Under the pieces are notes generated by a model, which was not told where the DNA came from, did no database searches, and was given only the letters and a program-made list of their open reading frames with translations. DNA of 64,000 nucleotides from Mycolicibacterium poriferae (lineage in GTDB: Bacteria; Actinomycetota; Actinomycetes; Mycobacteriales; Mycobacteriaceae): NCBI RefSeq assembly GCF_010728325.1, contig NZ_AP022570.1:496001-560000 (forward strand), given 5' to 3'. Position 1 is the first letter of the stretch; every line of letters starts with the position of its first letter. A program made the position numbers and the translations under genes. Positions 50,434 through 60,013 of this stretch are shown piece by piece.

Positions 50434-52518
50434 ATGGCGCTCGTGCCGCTCAATCTGTTTGTCACCCATGACGGAAAGTCCAAGCGACAGCACATCACGT
50501 GCGTCTACAAGTGCGGTGACGCCTGCTCCAAGCCGGTGCCCAACCGCAGCGACAACGAGTACTTCGGCGATGTCGTCAAGGCCTTGTCGCGGCGGTCGAT
50601 GTTGCAGGCCGGGGGCGTCGCGGTGCTCGCCGTCGGCGCGGGCTCCGTCCTGGCCGCGTGTTCGAGCGAGTCTCAGCCCGCGGCGTCGTCGACCGCGTCG
50701 TCGGCCGCTCCCGCTGGGCCGCCTCCCGGCATGAACTTCGCCTCGGTCGCACCCAACAGCGAGGACGCGGTCGTCGTCGCCGACGGTTACCAACAAGCCG
50801 TCGTGATCAGCTGGGGGGACCCGGTGCTGCCCGGCGCGCCGGCGTTCGACGTGAACAACCAGACCGGCGACGCCCAGCGCGGCCAGTTCGGGTTCAACAA
50901 CGACTTCGCCGGTCTGCTGCCCATTCCCGGCAGCCGCAACCGTTTCCTGCTGGTCACCAACTTCGAATACGTGACACCGCAGTTCATGTTCTCCGGTTAC
51001 GACCCCGACGCGCCCACCCGTGAGCAATTCGATGTCGAGATCGCCGCGGTCGGCATGGGTGTCGTCGAGGTCGAGCGCACACCGGACGGTCTCAAGCCGG
51101 TGATGGGCCGTTACAACCGCCGCATCACGGCCGATTCGCCGATGACACTGACCGGGCCCGCCGCCGGCAGCGAGTTCGTCAAGACCGCCGCTGATCCCGA
51201 GGGCCGCACCGTCGCAGGCACATTCGCCAACTGCGCCGGCGGTGTGACGCCGTGGGGCACGGCGCTGTCCGGGGAGGAGAACTTCCAGGACTACTTCGGT
51301 GCCGCCGAGGGCTCCCCGGCCCCGGCGCCGGTGCAGGCCGACCGTCTGGACCGCTACGGCGTCTCGCTGGAGCCAACCGAGCTGAAGTGGGAGACCTTCG
51401 ACCCGCGCTTCGACCTGGTCGCAACACCCAACGAGCCCAACCGGTTCGGCTACGTCGTCGAGCTCAACCCGTGGGATCCGAACTCCGCACCGGTCAAGCA
51501 CTCCGCGATGGGTCGCCTCAAACACGAAGGCGCCAACATCTACATCACCGACGACGGCACCGTGGTCGCCTACACCGGCGACGACGAGCGCTTCGATTAC
51601 ATGTACAAGTTCGTGTCGTCGAAGAAGATGCAGGACCCCGGACCTGACATGAGCAATACCGCGGCGATGGCGCACAACATGACGATCCTCGACGAGGGCA
51701 CGCTGTATGTGGCCAAGCTGTCCAGTGACATCCCACCCAGCGAGATCGACGGCTCCGGTGAACTGCCGCCGAGCGGGTCCTTCTCCGGCACTGGAACGTG
51801 GCTTCCGTTGCTGCGCAGCGGCCCCGACGGACAGGCCGAGTCGCTGGTGGACGGCATCACCGCCCATGAGGTGGCGGTGTTCACCCGGATGGCTGCCGAC
51901 AAGGCCGGCGCGACCAAGATGGACCGCCCCGAGGACTTCGAGGCCAATCCGAAGACCGGCAAGGTGTATGTCGCGCTGACCAACAACAGCAAGCGGGGCG
52001 CGCCAGGAGAGGCCGGCCCCGACGCGGCCAACCCGCGCAACGACAACAAGAGCGGTCAGGTCCTCGAGATCACCGACAGCCACGCGGGGACCGACTTCAC
52101 CTGGGATCTGCTGCTGGTGTGCGGAGATCCCGAAGCCGCCGACACCTACTACGGCGGCTTCGACAAGTCGAAGGTCAGCCCGATCTCCTGCCCCGACAAC
52201 CTGGCCTTCGACAGCCACGGCAACCTGTGGATCTCCACCGACGGCAACGCCCTGGACTCCAACGACGGCCTGTTCGCCGTCGCGCTCGACGGCCCGAACC
52301 GCGGCGAGGTCAAGCAGTTCCTGACGGTGCCGCTCGGCGCCGAGACGTGTGGGCCGGTGGTCACCGACGATCTCGTCACCGTCTGCGTGCAGCACCCCGG
52401 CGAGAACGACGAGAACAGCATCGACGACCCGCAGTCCCGCTGGCCCGAGGGCGGCAACGGCACGGCGCGCCCGTCGGTGGTGGCGGTGTGGAAGAACAAC
52501 GGCCAGATCGGCGTCTGA
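50434..52518 (+). CDS. PhoX family phosphatase, exported
   Basis: A 694-residue PhoX-type (DUF839) alkaline phosphatase. The N-terminus has a conserved cysteine-bearing segment (HITCVYKCGDAC). A twin-arginine SRRSMLQAGG follows at about residue 52, then a hydrophobic stretch and a lipobox-like VLAACSS near 70, so a Tat lipoprotein is possible. Downstream are PhoX features such as GTFANCAGGVTPWGTALSGEENFQDYFG and GRLKHEGANIYI. PhoX enzymes release phosphate from esters and use calcium/iron. It is inserted between the Rv0045c-like and Rv0044c-like genes, unlike in M. tuberculosis. Confidence 0.87.
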   Translation: MALVPLNLFVTHDGKSKRQHITCVYKCGDACSKPVPNRSDNEYFGDVVKALSRRSMLQAGGVAVLAVGAGSVLAACSSESQPAASSTASSAAPAGPPPGMNFASVAPNSEDAVVVADGYQQAVVISWGDPVLPGAPAFDVNNQTGDAQRGQFGFNNDFAGLLPIPGSRNRFLLVTNFEYVTPQFMFSGYDPDAPTREQFDVEIAAVGMGVVEVERTPDGLKPVMGRYNRRITADSPMTLTGPAAGSEFVKTAADPEGRTVAGTFANCAGGVTPWGTALSGEENFQDYFGAAEGSPAPAPVQADRLDRYGVSLEPTELKWETFDPRFDLVATPNEPNRFGYVVELNPWDPNSAPVKHSAMGRLKHEGANIYITDDGTVVAYTGDDERFDYMYKFVSSKKMQDPGPDMSNTAAMAHNMTILDEGTLYVAKLSSDIPPSEIDGSGELPPSGSFSGTGTWLPLLRSGPDGQAESLVDGITAHEVAVFTRMAADKAGATKMDRPEDFEANPKTGKVYVALTNNSKRGAPGEAGPDAANPRNDNKSGQVLEITDSHAGTDFTWDLLLVCGDPEAADTYYGGFDKSKVSPISCPDNLAFDSHGNLWISTDGNALDSNDGLFAVALDGPNRGEVKQFLTVPLGAETCGPVVTDDLVTVCVQHPGENDENSIDDPQSRWPEGGNGTARPSVVAVWKNNGQIGV

Positions 52519-52562
52519 GCGCTTGCGCGAAGACGAGACAGCAGAAGTCTGAGCGCTTGCGC
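52513..52562. repeat. 16-bp direct repeat at the phoX gene end
   Basis: GTCTGAGCGCTTGCGC occurs at 52513-52528 (covering the stop codon) and at 52547-52562. It probably arose by a local duplication; no role is evident. Confidence 0.5.
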
Positions 52563-52576
52563 TGGCCTGCGCCGAA

Positions 52577-52624
52577 ACTGCGGTGAGATCGCCCGTTCGC
52601 AAGAATTCACGATCTCACCGCAGT
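52577..52624. terminator. Terminator hairpin after the phoX gene
   Basis: ACTGCGGTGAGATCG (52577-52591) pairs perfectly with CGATCTCACCGCAGT (52610-52624), an 18-nt loop. It is 58 bp after the phosphatase stop and 31 bp before the next gene. Confidence 0.65.
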
Positions 52625-52654
52625 CTCGCGCCGCTGGGTGCCTAGGTTGGAGAC

Positions 52655-53464
52655 ATGACTTCCTCCACTCGCCCCATCCGCATCGGCGTCCAGCTGCAGC
52701 CACAGCACGCGCCCCGCTACAGCCACATCCGCGACGCGGTGCGCCGCTGCGAGGATCTCGGCGTCGACGTCGCCTTCAACTGGGACCACTTCTTCCCGCT
52801 TTACGGCGATCCGGACGGTGCCCACTACGAATGCTGGACGATGCTCGGCGCGTGGGCGGAGCAGACCTCGCGCATCGAGATCGGCGCGCTGGTGTCCTGC
52901 AACTCCTACCGAAATCCCGAACTGCTGGCCGACATGGCCCGCACGGTGGACAACATCTCCGACGGCCGGCTGATCCTGGGCATCGGTTCGGGCTGGAAGC
53001 AGAAGGACTACGACGAGTACGGCTACGAGTTCGGCACGGCGGGCAGCCGACTCGACGAGCTGGCCGCCGCGCTGCCGCGGATCGAGTCGCGGCTCGGCAA
53101 GCTCAACCCGCAGCCGGTGCGGGACATCCCGATCCTGATCGGCGGGCAGGGCGAGAAGAAGACGTTGCGCATGGTCGCCGAGCACGCCCACATCTGGCAC
53201 GGCTTCACCGATGCGTCCACCTATCCGGGCAAGGCCGAGGTGCTCGACCGGCACTGCGCCGACGTCGGTCGCGATCCCGGTGCGATCGAACGGTCCTCCG
53301 GCGTGCCCGAACGCAGCCCGGAGGCCGCTGTCGAGGGTGCCGAATCGCTGGTCGCGTTGGGCGTCACGTTGCTGACGATCGGCGTCAACGGACCCGATTA
53401 CGACCTGACCGTGGCCGAGGCGCTGTGCCGATGGCGCGACTCGCGCCAGTCCGGCGTCAGCTGA
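52655..53464 (+). CDS. F420-dependent LLM class oxidoreductase (Rv0044c-like)
   Basis: A 269-residue luciferase-like monooxygenase/reductase at the position of Rv0044c. It opens RIGVQLQPQHAPRYSHIRDA, with NWDHFFPLYGDP, the cofactor loop SCNSYRNPELLADMARTVDN, and RLILGIGSGWKQKDYDEYGY. These are characteristic of F420-dependent mycobacterial oxidoreductases, with TIM-barrel fold. Substrate unknown. A GntR gene follows after 52 bp. Confidence 0.88.
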   Translation: MTSSTRPIRIGVQLQPQHAPRYSHIRDAVRRCEDLGVDVAFNWDHFFPLYGDPDGAHYECWTMLGAWAEQTSRIEIGALVSCNSYRNPELLADMARTVDNISDGRLILGIGSGWKQKDYDEYGYEFGTAGSRLDELAAALPRIESRLGKLNPQPVRDIPILIGGQGEKKTLRMVAEHAHIWHGFTDASTYPGKAEVLDRHCADVGRDPGAIERSSGVPERSPEAAVEGAESLVALGVTLLTIGVNGPDYDLTVAEALCRWRDSRQSGVS

Positions 53465-53516
53465 AGCCGCCGAACGTCGACGGTGGGCCGTCGCCGCGTG
53501 AGAGACTGGCGCGGCC

Positions 53517-54200
53517 ATGCCGAAGAAGTATGGGGTCAAAGAGAAGGACCTCGTGGTCTCACACGTGGTCAATTTGGTCCTGACCGGCAGGCTCCGGTCG
53601 GGAGATCGCCTGGACCGCAACGAGATCGCCCAGGAGCTCGGCCTGAGTCGCGTTCCGGTCCAAGAAGCGGTGGTGCAGCTCGAACACGACGGCATCCTGT
53701 CGACCCGCTACCACCGCGGCGCCTACGTCGAGCGTTTCGACGAGTCCACGGTCCGCGAACACCACGAGTTGTACGGAGTGCTCAGCGGCCTGGCCTCGTC
53801 GCGCGCCGCTCAAGCCTCCGACCCGGAGATCGTCGCCGCCCTCGACGAGCAGATGTCGGCGATGCGCGGCGGCAGAGACTCCCGCACCTTCGACACCCAC
53901 GCCCGGATGTTCCGCAACATCGTCAACGGTGAATACGCCGGGCCGCGGCTGCAGGCGATCATCGACTCGTCGCAGACGATGATTCCGCAGGCCTTCTGGG
54001 AGACTTATCTGGGCCATCGCGACGAGCTGCTGCCCTGCTACGAGGCGGAGCTCGCGGCGATTCGCGACGGCGACCCGGACGCGGCGAAGGGTGCGTGTGC
54101 GCAGCGAGCGGCGGTGATGGCGCGGATCCTGGTGGCCGAACTGGTCCGTCGCGGGGTGCTGCGGCCGACGGCACTGGAGCAGCCGGACGGCCCACGTTGA
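53517..54200 (+). CDS. GntR family regulator, FCD type (Rv0043c-like)
   Basis: A 227-residue FadR-type GntR regulator. The winged helix carries LRSGDRLDRNEIAQELGLSR and ILSTRYHRGAYV, and the C-terminal FCD ligand-binding domain has DTHARMFRNIVNG and SSQTMIPQAFW. Metal-binding His residues of FCD are present in part. Ends with a run of direct repeats (54206-54280) that lie before the MarR gene. Confidence 0.88.
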   Translation: MPKKYGVKEKDLVVSHVVNLVLTGRLRSGDRLDRNEIAQELGLSRVPVQEAVVQLEHDGILSTRYHRGAYVERFDESTVREHHELYGVLSGLASSRAAQASDPEIVAALDEQMSAMRGGRDSRTFDTHARMFRNIVNGEYAGPRLQAIIDSSQTMIPQAFWETYLGHRDELLPCYEAELAAIRDGDPDAAKGACAQRAAVMARILVAELVRRGVLRPTALEQPDGPR

Positions 54201-54205
54201 CGCCC

Positions 54206-54280
54206 ACCTGCAGCCCACGTCGGTCTTCACCTGCGGCCACGTTGAGGCTGACCTGCGGCCACATCATTGCTGACCTGCGG
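54206..54280. repeat. Four spaced ACCTGC repeats before the MarR gene
   Basis: ACCTGC occurs at 54206, 54229, 54251 and 54273, with a partly shared context (ACCTGCGGCCAC in the middle two). The period is 22-23 bp, two helical turns. They sit 80-150 bp before the MarR start and just after the GntR stop. They could be regulator-binding sites or a small tandem duplication. Confidence 0.5.
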
Positions 54281-54343
54281 TAAGGCCGCGTAAAATTCGC
54301 TTGCGAAACCCGGCGACATCGTCTCCGCCCGGTCAGAACCGGT

Positions 54344-54349
54344 TAGACT
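54344..54349 (+). promoter_or_regulatory. -10 element of the MarR gene, leaderless transcript candidate
   Basis: TAGACT at 54344-54349 lies 9 nt before the ATG at 54359. A transcript starting about 7-8 nt downstream would begin at or near the start codon, as is common in mycobacteria. Confidence 0.4.
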
Positions 54350-54358
54350 GACTGAATT

Positions 54359-54799
54359 ATGGTCGAAGCAGATGCACAGGTCAGCGAGCTCGCCGGAGAG
54401 CTGCAGCGCGTGCTGTCCAAGGTGCTGGCCGTGCTGCGGCACACCGGGCGAACCTCGACGTCAGGGGATCTGACCCTGGCCCAGCTGTCCATCCTTCTCA
54501 CGCTGTTCGACCAGGGCCCGATGCGCATGACGGAACTGGCCGCGCATGAGCGGGTCCGCACCCCCACGACCACGGTGGCGATCCGCCGGCTCGAGAAGCT
54601 CGGGCTGGTGAAACGATCCCGGGACCCCTCGGATCTGCGTGCCGTGCTCGTCGACATCACCCCCGAAGGTCTGGCCCAGCATCGAGAAGCACTGGCCTCG
54701 CGGCAGGCGCATCTGGCGTCCCTGATCAGCAAGCTCAACGGCGAGGAACTCGAGGCGCTGGCCAAGGCGCTGGCACCGCTCGAGCGGATCGCCGAGTAG
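54359..54799 (+). CDS. MarR family regulator (Rv0042c-like)
   Basis: A 146-residue MarR winged-helix regulator. Core motifs: LTLAQLSILLTLFDQGPMRM, ELAAHERVRTPTTTVAIRRLEKLGLV, then a wing with RDPSDLRAVLVDITPEG, and a C-terminal dimer helix. Regulatory target unknown; the neighbours (GntR, ggh, leuS) are not obviously related. In M. tuberculosis it lies directly beside leuS, here 2 genes apart. Confidence 0.9.
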   Translation: MVEADAQVSELAGELQRVLSKVLAVLRHTGRTSTSGDLTLAQLSILLTLFDQGPMRMTELAAHERVRTPTTTVAIRRLEKLGLVKRSRDPSDLRAVLVDITPEGLAQHREALASRQAHLASLISKLNGEELEALAKALAPLERIAE

Positions 54800-54816
54800 C
54801 ACCGACCGCCACCAAG

Positions 54817-56157
54817 TCAGCCCAGCCAGTCCAGTACCGCGGCCGCGGTCCACGACTGCTGCATGCTGCCCAGCGGTTCACCGGTGAACGGCTCGTAGTA
54901 CTCCGCGAAGGTGCCGTCGCTGGCTTGGCGCAGGCCCTCCCGCCGCAGGAACGAGGACCGCTCGGCCCACCCCCGCCGCGCGAAGCACCACGCGAACAAC
55001 CACGTCATCACCGGCCACACCGGACCGCGCCAGTACTCGCGCGGCCGGAAGTCGCGCGACACCGGTGACGTCGACGGGATCAACGCGTACGCCAGATCCG
55101 GGTGACCGCAGAACCGCGGCCCCTCCAGCAGACGCAGCAGGGCCCTCTCCCGGTCGTGCGGCAGACCTCCGCAGAGCAGCGGCGCGAACTGCGCGACCGT
55201 CTCGGTGGCGATCCACCTGTCCGCTCGCACATCGTAATCCCTTGCCGCGCCGGTTCTCTGGTCGGTGGTCTCGATGACCCCCGACCGGAACCGGTCGGCC
55301 CACGCATACAGGTCTCGCACGTCGGCGTGCGGGCGTTTGTAGTCCTCACCGATCTCGGCGAGCACCTGACAGGCCACCGACAGGATCGCCGAGACGAAGA
55401 CGTCCTCGACGGCGAAGCTCACCGACTTCGACATCAGTTCGTCGTCGTAGCGGGCCGCTTTCATCTCCTCGACCAGCCAGAGGTACCGGTCGTACTCGAG
55501 GTCGCTGGGGCGCTGGCTGGCATCGGTGTTGATCTTGTTGTCTTCGCGCTGGTACTCCGGCACGTCGCCGGGCACCACGTTCGCGTAGGCGGCGTCCCAC
55601 CGGGGTGAGTTGTCCATCCCGGACTCCCAACCGTGATACAGCGTCACCCGGCCCCGTTCGTTGAGGTCGCGGCATTCGGCGAGCCAGCGGTGCCAGCGCA
55701 CCAGCTCCGCCCAACGGCGGTCCAGGAACGACTCCGCGACCGCACGGGTGGACCGGCCACGGGTGCGGGCGTGGTCGAGGATGCGTTGCACGGCGATCGC
55801 ATGCACCGGCGGCTGGGTGATCCCGGATGTGTGCCGGGCCCCCGGGGCGTTGGCCGCCAGCGCCGAGCAGGCCCACCGGGCCGGCCCAGGAAAGTAGCCG
55901 TCGACGCCGTTGGCGAACACGATGTGCGGGATCATGCCGTTGCGCCACTGCGCCGACAGCAGCGTGTCGAGTTCCACCACCGCCCGCTCGACCGACAGCG
56001 GAGCCAGTCCGATGGACACGAACGCGGCGTCCCAGCTCCACATATGGGGATACAGCAGCGGGGCCGCGGTGGTCATCACACCGAGGTCATTGCCCCGCAA
56101 CAGATAGGCTGCGCGGGCCGCGAGCTGCGTGGGCGTGAAACTGGGATCGTGGGGCAT
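54817..56157 (-). CDS. ggh: Glucosylglycerate hydrolase (GH63)
   Basis: A 446-residue enzyme that matches, in length and residues, the characterised GgH of Mycolicibacterium hassiacum. Asp43 (WSWDAAF), Asp182 (GMDNSPRWD) and Glu419 (FAEYYEPFTGEP) occupy the substrate/catalytic positions reported for that enzyme as I recall it. It cleaves glucosylglycerate, which mycobacteria store under nitrogen limitation, releasing glucose and glycerate. The gene is absent from the corresponding M. tuberculosis locus. Divergent from the SDR gene at 56213. Confidence 0.85.
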   Translation of the reverse strand: MPHDPSFTPTQLAARAAYLLRGNDLGVMTTAAPLLYPHMWSWDAAFVSIGLAPLSVERAVVELDTLLSAQWRNGMIPHIVFANGVDGYFPGPARWACSALAANAPGARHTSGITQPPVHAIAVQRILDHARTRGRSTRAVAESFLDRRWAELVRWHRWLAECRDLNERGRVTLYHGWESGMDNSPRWDAAYANVVPGDVPEYQREDNKINTDASQRPSDLEYDRYLWLVEEMKAARYDDELMSKSVSFAVEDVFVSAILSVACQVLAEIGEDYKRPHADVRDLYAWADRFRSGVIETTDQRTGAARDYDVRADRWIATETVAQFAPLLCGGLPHDRERALLRLLEGPRFCGHPDLAYALIPSTSPVSRDFRPREYWRGPVWPVMTWLFAWCFARRGWAERSSFLRREGLRQASDGTFAEYYEPFTGEPLGSMQQSWTAAAVLDWLG

Positions 56158-56212
56158 CGCCCTTCATCATGCGACGAGTTCGCCCGCCGCGCAGATCGGT
56201 AAGGTGCGATTC

Positions 56213-56878
56213 GTGCCTACCGCCATGATCACCGGTGCCTCCGGCGGACTGGGCTCCGCCCTGGCCGACGCGCTGGCCCCCACCCACACGCTGCTGCTCG
56301 CCGGCCGCCCGTCCCCCCGCCTCGATGCCGTCGCCGAGCGCCTCGGCGCCACCACATGGCCGATGGATCTCGCCGACCCGGACTCGCTGGCCGCGGTCGT
56401 GGAACCGATCGTCGAGCTCGACGTGCTCATCCACAACGCCGGGGTGGCCTACCCAGGCCGGGTCGCTGAGACCTCGGTGGACGAGTGGCGCTCCTCCATG
56501 GCCGTCAACGTCATCGGCGCGGTGGCGCTGACCCTGGAGCTGCTGCCCGCGCTGCGCGCGGCGCAGGGCCATGTGGTGTTCATCAACTCCGGGTCGGGTA
56601 TCAATCCGTCCCCCGGGCTGGCGTCGTATTCGGCGAGCAAGTTCGCGCTGCGCGGATTCGCCGGTTCGCTGCGCGCCGACGAACCGTCCCTGCGTGTCAC
56701 CTCGATCCATCCGGGCCGCATCGCGACCGCGATGCAGGAGGATCTGGTCGCCTACGAGGGCCGCGACTACGACCCCGACCAGTTCTTGAGCCCGCAGACC
56801 GTCGCCCGGGTCACTGCGGACGCCGTCAACGCTCCCCGTGACGCCCATGTCCACGAGGTGATCGTCCGCCCGCGGTGA
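56213..56878 (+). CDS. Short-chain dehydrogenase/reductase (SDR)
   Basis: A 221-residue SDR. The cofactor loop is MITGASGGLGSALADALA, with NAGVAYPG and the active-site YSASK (Tyr-x3-Lys), then HPGRIATAMQ. The GTG at 56213 puts the Rossmann strand at the very start; an upstream ATG at 56129 would extend it and overlap the divergent ggh. Probably a carbonyl reductase of unknown substrate. Convergent with leuS. Confidence 0.85.
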   Translation: MPTAMITGASGGLGSALADALAPTHTLLLAGRPSPRLDAVAERLGATTWPMDLADPDSLAAVVEPIVELDVLIHNAGVAYPGRVAETSVDEWRSSMAVNVIGAVALTLELLPALRAAQGHVVFINSGSGINPSPGLASYSASKFALRGFAGSLRADEPSLRVTSIHPGRIATAMQEDLVAYEGRDYDPDQFLSPQTVARVTADAVNAPRDAHVHEVIVRPR

Positions 56879-56929
56879 TCTCGGCGTGCTCGTCGTCGGG
56901 CCACGACCAGAACCTCGCCGAACCGCCGG

Positions 56930-59806
56930 CTACAGGACCACGTTGACCAGTCGGCCGGGGACCACGATGACCTTCTTCGGGGTCCGGCCGTCGAGGAACG
57001 CCACGACTTTCTCCTCGGCCAGCGCCGCGGCCTGCACCGCGTCACTGTCGGCGTCCGCGGCGACGGTGACCCGGCCGCGCACCTTGCCGTTGACCTGAAC
57101 CGGGTACTCCACGCTGTCCTCGACCAGATAGGTCTCGTCGGCGACCGGGAACGGCCCGTGCGCCAACGACGCCTCGTGGCCGAGGCGCCGCCACAGCTCC
57201 TCGGCCAGGTGCGGCGCCAGCGGCGCGAGCATCAGCACCAGCGGCTCGAGCGCGGCCCGGCTGGTCACCGACTGCTTGGTCAAGTGGTTGGTGAACTCGA
57301 TCAGCTTGGCCGCCGCGGTGTTGTTGCGCAGCGCGGCGTAGTCGTCTGCCACGCCTGCGATCGTGCGGTGCAGCAGCCGCAGCGTGGCATCGTCGAGCTC
57401 GTCGTCCGTGGCCACCGTGGCGCCGCTGTCCTCGGAGACCACCAGCCGCCACACCCGCTGGAGGAAACGGTGCGCTCCGACAACATCTTTGGTCGCCCAC
57501 GGCCGCGAAGCCTCCAGCGGACCCATCGACATCTCGTAGACGCGCAACGTGTCGGCGCCGTAGTTGTCGCAGATCTCGTCCGGTGAGACCGAGTTCTTCA
57601 GGCTCTTGCCGATCTTGCCGAACTCCTGCTTGACCTCGATCTCGCCGTCGGGTCCCAGCCAGAAGAAGCGGCCGTCCCGTTCCACCACCTCGGCGGCGGG
57701 CACGTAGGCGCCGCGCGGGTCGGTGTAGGCGAACGCCTGGATGTAACCCTGGTTGACCAGACGCCGGTAGGGCTCACGAGAGCTGACGTGGCCCAGGTCG
57801 TGAAGTACCTTGTGCCAGAACCTCGAATACAGCAGGTGCAGCACCGCGTGCTCGACACCACCCACGTACAGGTCGACACCACCCGGATCGTCGGGGCCGT
57901 GCTCGGCCGGCCGAGGACCCATCCAGTACGCCTCGTTCTCCGCGGCGCACATCTGGTCCTGGTTGTGCGGATCGGTGTATCGCAGTTCGTACCAGGAGCT
58001 TCCGGCCCACTGCGGCATCACATTGGTGTCGCGGGTGTACTTCTGGACCCCGTCGCCGAGGTCGAGCTCGACGTTGACCCAGTCGGTGGCCTTGGCCAGC
58101 GGAGGCGACGGTTCGCTGCCGGCATCGTCGGGATCGAACAGCACCGGCGAGTAGTCCGGCACGTCCGGAAGTTCCACCGGCAACAACGATTCCGGCAGCG
58201 GGTGCGCCCGCCCGTCGGCGTCGTAGACGATCGGGAACGGCTCGCCCCAGTACCGCTGCCGAGCGAAAAGCCAGTCACGCAACTTGTATTCGACGCGCGC
58301 CCACCCGCGGCCGTCGGCGGCCAGCTTGTCGGTGATGGCTGCCTTGGCCTGCCCGACAGTCATCCCGTCGAGGAAACCGGAGTTCACCAGCTCCCCGTCA
58401 CCGGTGTACGCCGCCTCGGTGACGTCACCGCCCGAGACGACTTCGACGATCGGCAGCCCGAACTCGGTGGCGAAGTCCCAGTCGCGCTGGTCACCACTGG
58501 GCACCGCCATGATCGCGCCGGTACCGTAACCGGCCAACACATAGTCGGCGATGAACACCGGAACCTGTTGGCCGTTGGCCGGATTCACCGCATAGGAGCC
58601 CAGGAACACCCCCGTCTTGGTCTTGTTCTCCTGCCGTTCCAAATCGGACTTAGCCGCGATCGCCGCCCGGTAGGCGGCAACCGCTTCCACCGGCGTCGCC
58701 GCCCCGAACGTCCAGCGTGCATCGACGCCGTCTGGCCAGGTCGGCGTAGCGAGGGCGTCCACCAGGTCGTGTTCGGGGGCCAGCACCATGTAGGTGGCCC
58801 CGAACAACGTGTCCGGACGGGTGGTGAACACCTCGATGTCGCCGGCGTCGGTGCCGAACAGCACCGAGGCTCCGGTGGAACGCCCGATCCAGTTGCGCTG
58901 CATGGTCTTGACCTTGTCCGGCCAATCCAGCACATCGAGATCCTCGAGCAGCCGGTCGGAGTACGCGGTGATCCGCATCATCCACTGCCGCAACCTCTTC
59001 CGGAACACGGGGAAATTGCCCCGCTCGCTGCGTCCGTCGGCGGTGACCTCCTCGTTGGCCAGCACGGTGCCCAACCCGGGGCACCAGTTGACCACCGAGT
59101 CGGACAGGTAGACCAGGCGGTGCCCGTCGACGACGTCGGCGCGCTCGCCGGCACTCAGCGCCGACCAGTCCCGCCCGTCCGCGAGCGGGCGTCTCCCCGC
59201 GTCGAACTCGGCGATCAGTTCGGCGATCGGGCGGGCCCGGCCGATCTCGGGATCGAACCAGGCGTTGTAGATCTGCAGGAAGATCCACTGGGTCCACTTG
59301 TAGTAGTCGACGTCGGTGGTGGAGAAGCTACGCCGCGAGTCGTGGCCCAACCCGAGTCGTCCGAGCTGGCGCCGGAAGTTGACGATGTTGGCCTCGGTGC
59401 GGGTGCGCGGGTGGGTTCCGGTCTGGATCGCGTACTGCTCGGCGGGCAACCCGAACGCATCGAAACCCAACGCGTGCAACACATTACGGCCGGTCATCCG
59501 GAAGTAGCGGGCGTAGACGTCGGTCGCGATGTAGCCGAGCGGGTGCCCGACATGCAGACCCTCACCGGACGGATAGGGGAACATGTCCTGGACGAACATC
59601 TTGTCGGCGGGCACCCTCTTGTCGATGGGCAGCGCCGCACTGTCGGCGGGGGCCAGCGAGCCGACCGGGTTGGCCACGTCGAACGTTCCGCGGGCCTGCC
59701 ACTCCTGCTGCCAGCCGCGCTCGATGTCCCCGGCAAGCTCGGCGGTGTAGCGGTACCGGGGGGTGTCGGCGTCGGCGGCAGGCTGCGCGGTCGGCGTTTC
59801 GGTCAC
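56930..59806 (-). CDS. leuS: Leucine-tRNA ligase
   Basis: A 958-residue class I synthetase charging tRNA-Leu. The HIGH-like motif is [10 protein letters not shown], the KMSKS-like motif KIGKSLKNS, and the editing domain carries the Thr-rich loop around [12 protein letters not shown]. The C-terminal anticodon-binding and extra domain are present. GTG at 59806 is preceded by GGTGAG. A TATACC hexamer (complement of 59815-59820) about 8 bp upstream would suit a leaderless transcript. Confidence 0.98.
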   Translation of the reverse strand: MTETPTAQPAADADTPRYRYTAELAGDIERGWQQEWQARGTFDVANPVGSLAPADSAALPIDKRVPADKMFVQDMFPYPSGEGLHVGHPLGYIATDVYARYFRMTGRNVLHALGFDAFGLPAEQYAIQTGTHPRTRTEANIVNFRRQLGRLGLGHDSRRSFSTTDVDYYKWTQWIFLQIYNAWFDPEIGRARPIAELIAEFDAGRRPLADGRDWSALSAGERADVVDGHRLVYLSDSVVNWCPGLGTVLANEEVTADGRSERGNFPVFRKRLRQWMMRITAYSDRLLEDLDVLDWPDKVKTMQRNWIGRSTGASVLFGTDAGDIEVFTTRPDTLFGATYMVLAPEHDLVDALATPTWPDGVDARWTFGAATPVEAVAAYRAAIAAKSDLERQENKTKTGVFLGSYAVNPANGQQVPVFIADYVLAGYGTGAIMAVPSGDQRDWDFATEFGLPIVEVVSGGDVTEAAYTGDGELVNSGFLDGMTVGQAKAAITDKLAADGRGWARVEYKLRDWLFARQRYWGEPFPIVYDADGRAHPLPESLLPVELPDVPDYSPVLFDPDDAGSEPSPPLAKATDWVNVELDLGDGVQKYTRDTNVMPQWAGSSWYELRYTDPHNQDQMCAAENEAYWMGPRPAEHGPDDPGGVDLYVGGVEHAVLHLLYSRFWHKVLHDLGHVSSREPYRRLVNQGYIQAFAYTDPRGAYVPAAEVVERDGRFFWLGPDGEIEVKQEFGKIGKSLKNSVSPDEICDNYGADTLRVYEMSMGPLEASRPWATKDVVGAHRFLQRVWRLVVSEDSGATVATDDELDDATLRLLHRTIAGVADDYAALRNNTAAAKLIEFTNHLTKQSVTSRAALEPLVLMLAPLAPHLAEELWRRLGHEASLAHGPFPVADETYLVEDSVEYPVQVNGKVRGRVTVAADADSDAVQAAALAEEKVVAFLDGRTPKKVIVVPGRLVNVVL

Positions 59807-60013
59807 CTCACCAGGGTATAAGCCCGCCGATCGCGATTTCCCGGGCCACGGGTTGATATCGGTTCCGTTGCGGATGCGTCAGGGGTTGATTCCAGGTCGG
59901 TCCCGGCACTGGTGGCTGCGCGAACCGCATGGATACATTCGTCGCCTGAACCGGGTGAGCTGCCCGGAACCGCAGGAACACACGTCGGGAGAGGAACGGG
60001 AGGGCTGCACTCG

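Noticed and set aside
50353..52602. 749-residue open frame opposite the PhoX gene
   Set aside because: The PhoX frame has the family motifs; the antisense protein does not resemble any family.
57788..59821. 677-residue open frame opposite leuS
   Set aside because: High-GC third positions keep long antisense frames open; leuS has full motifs and the frame has no recognisable domain.
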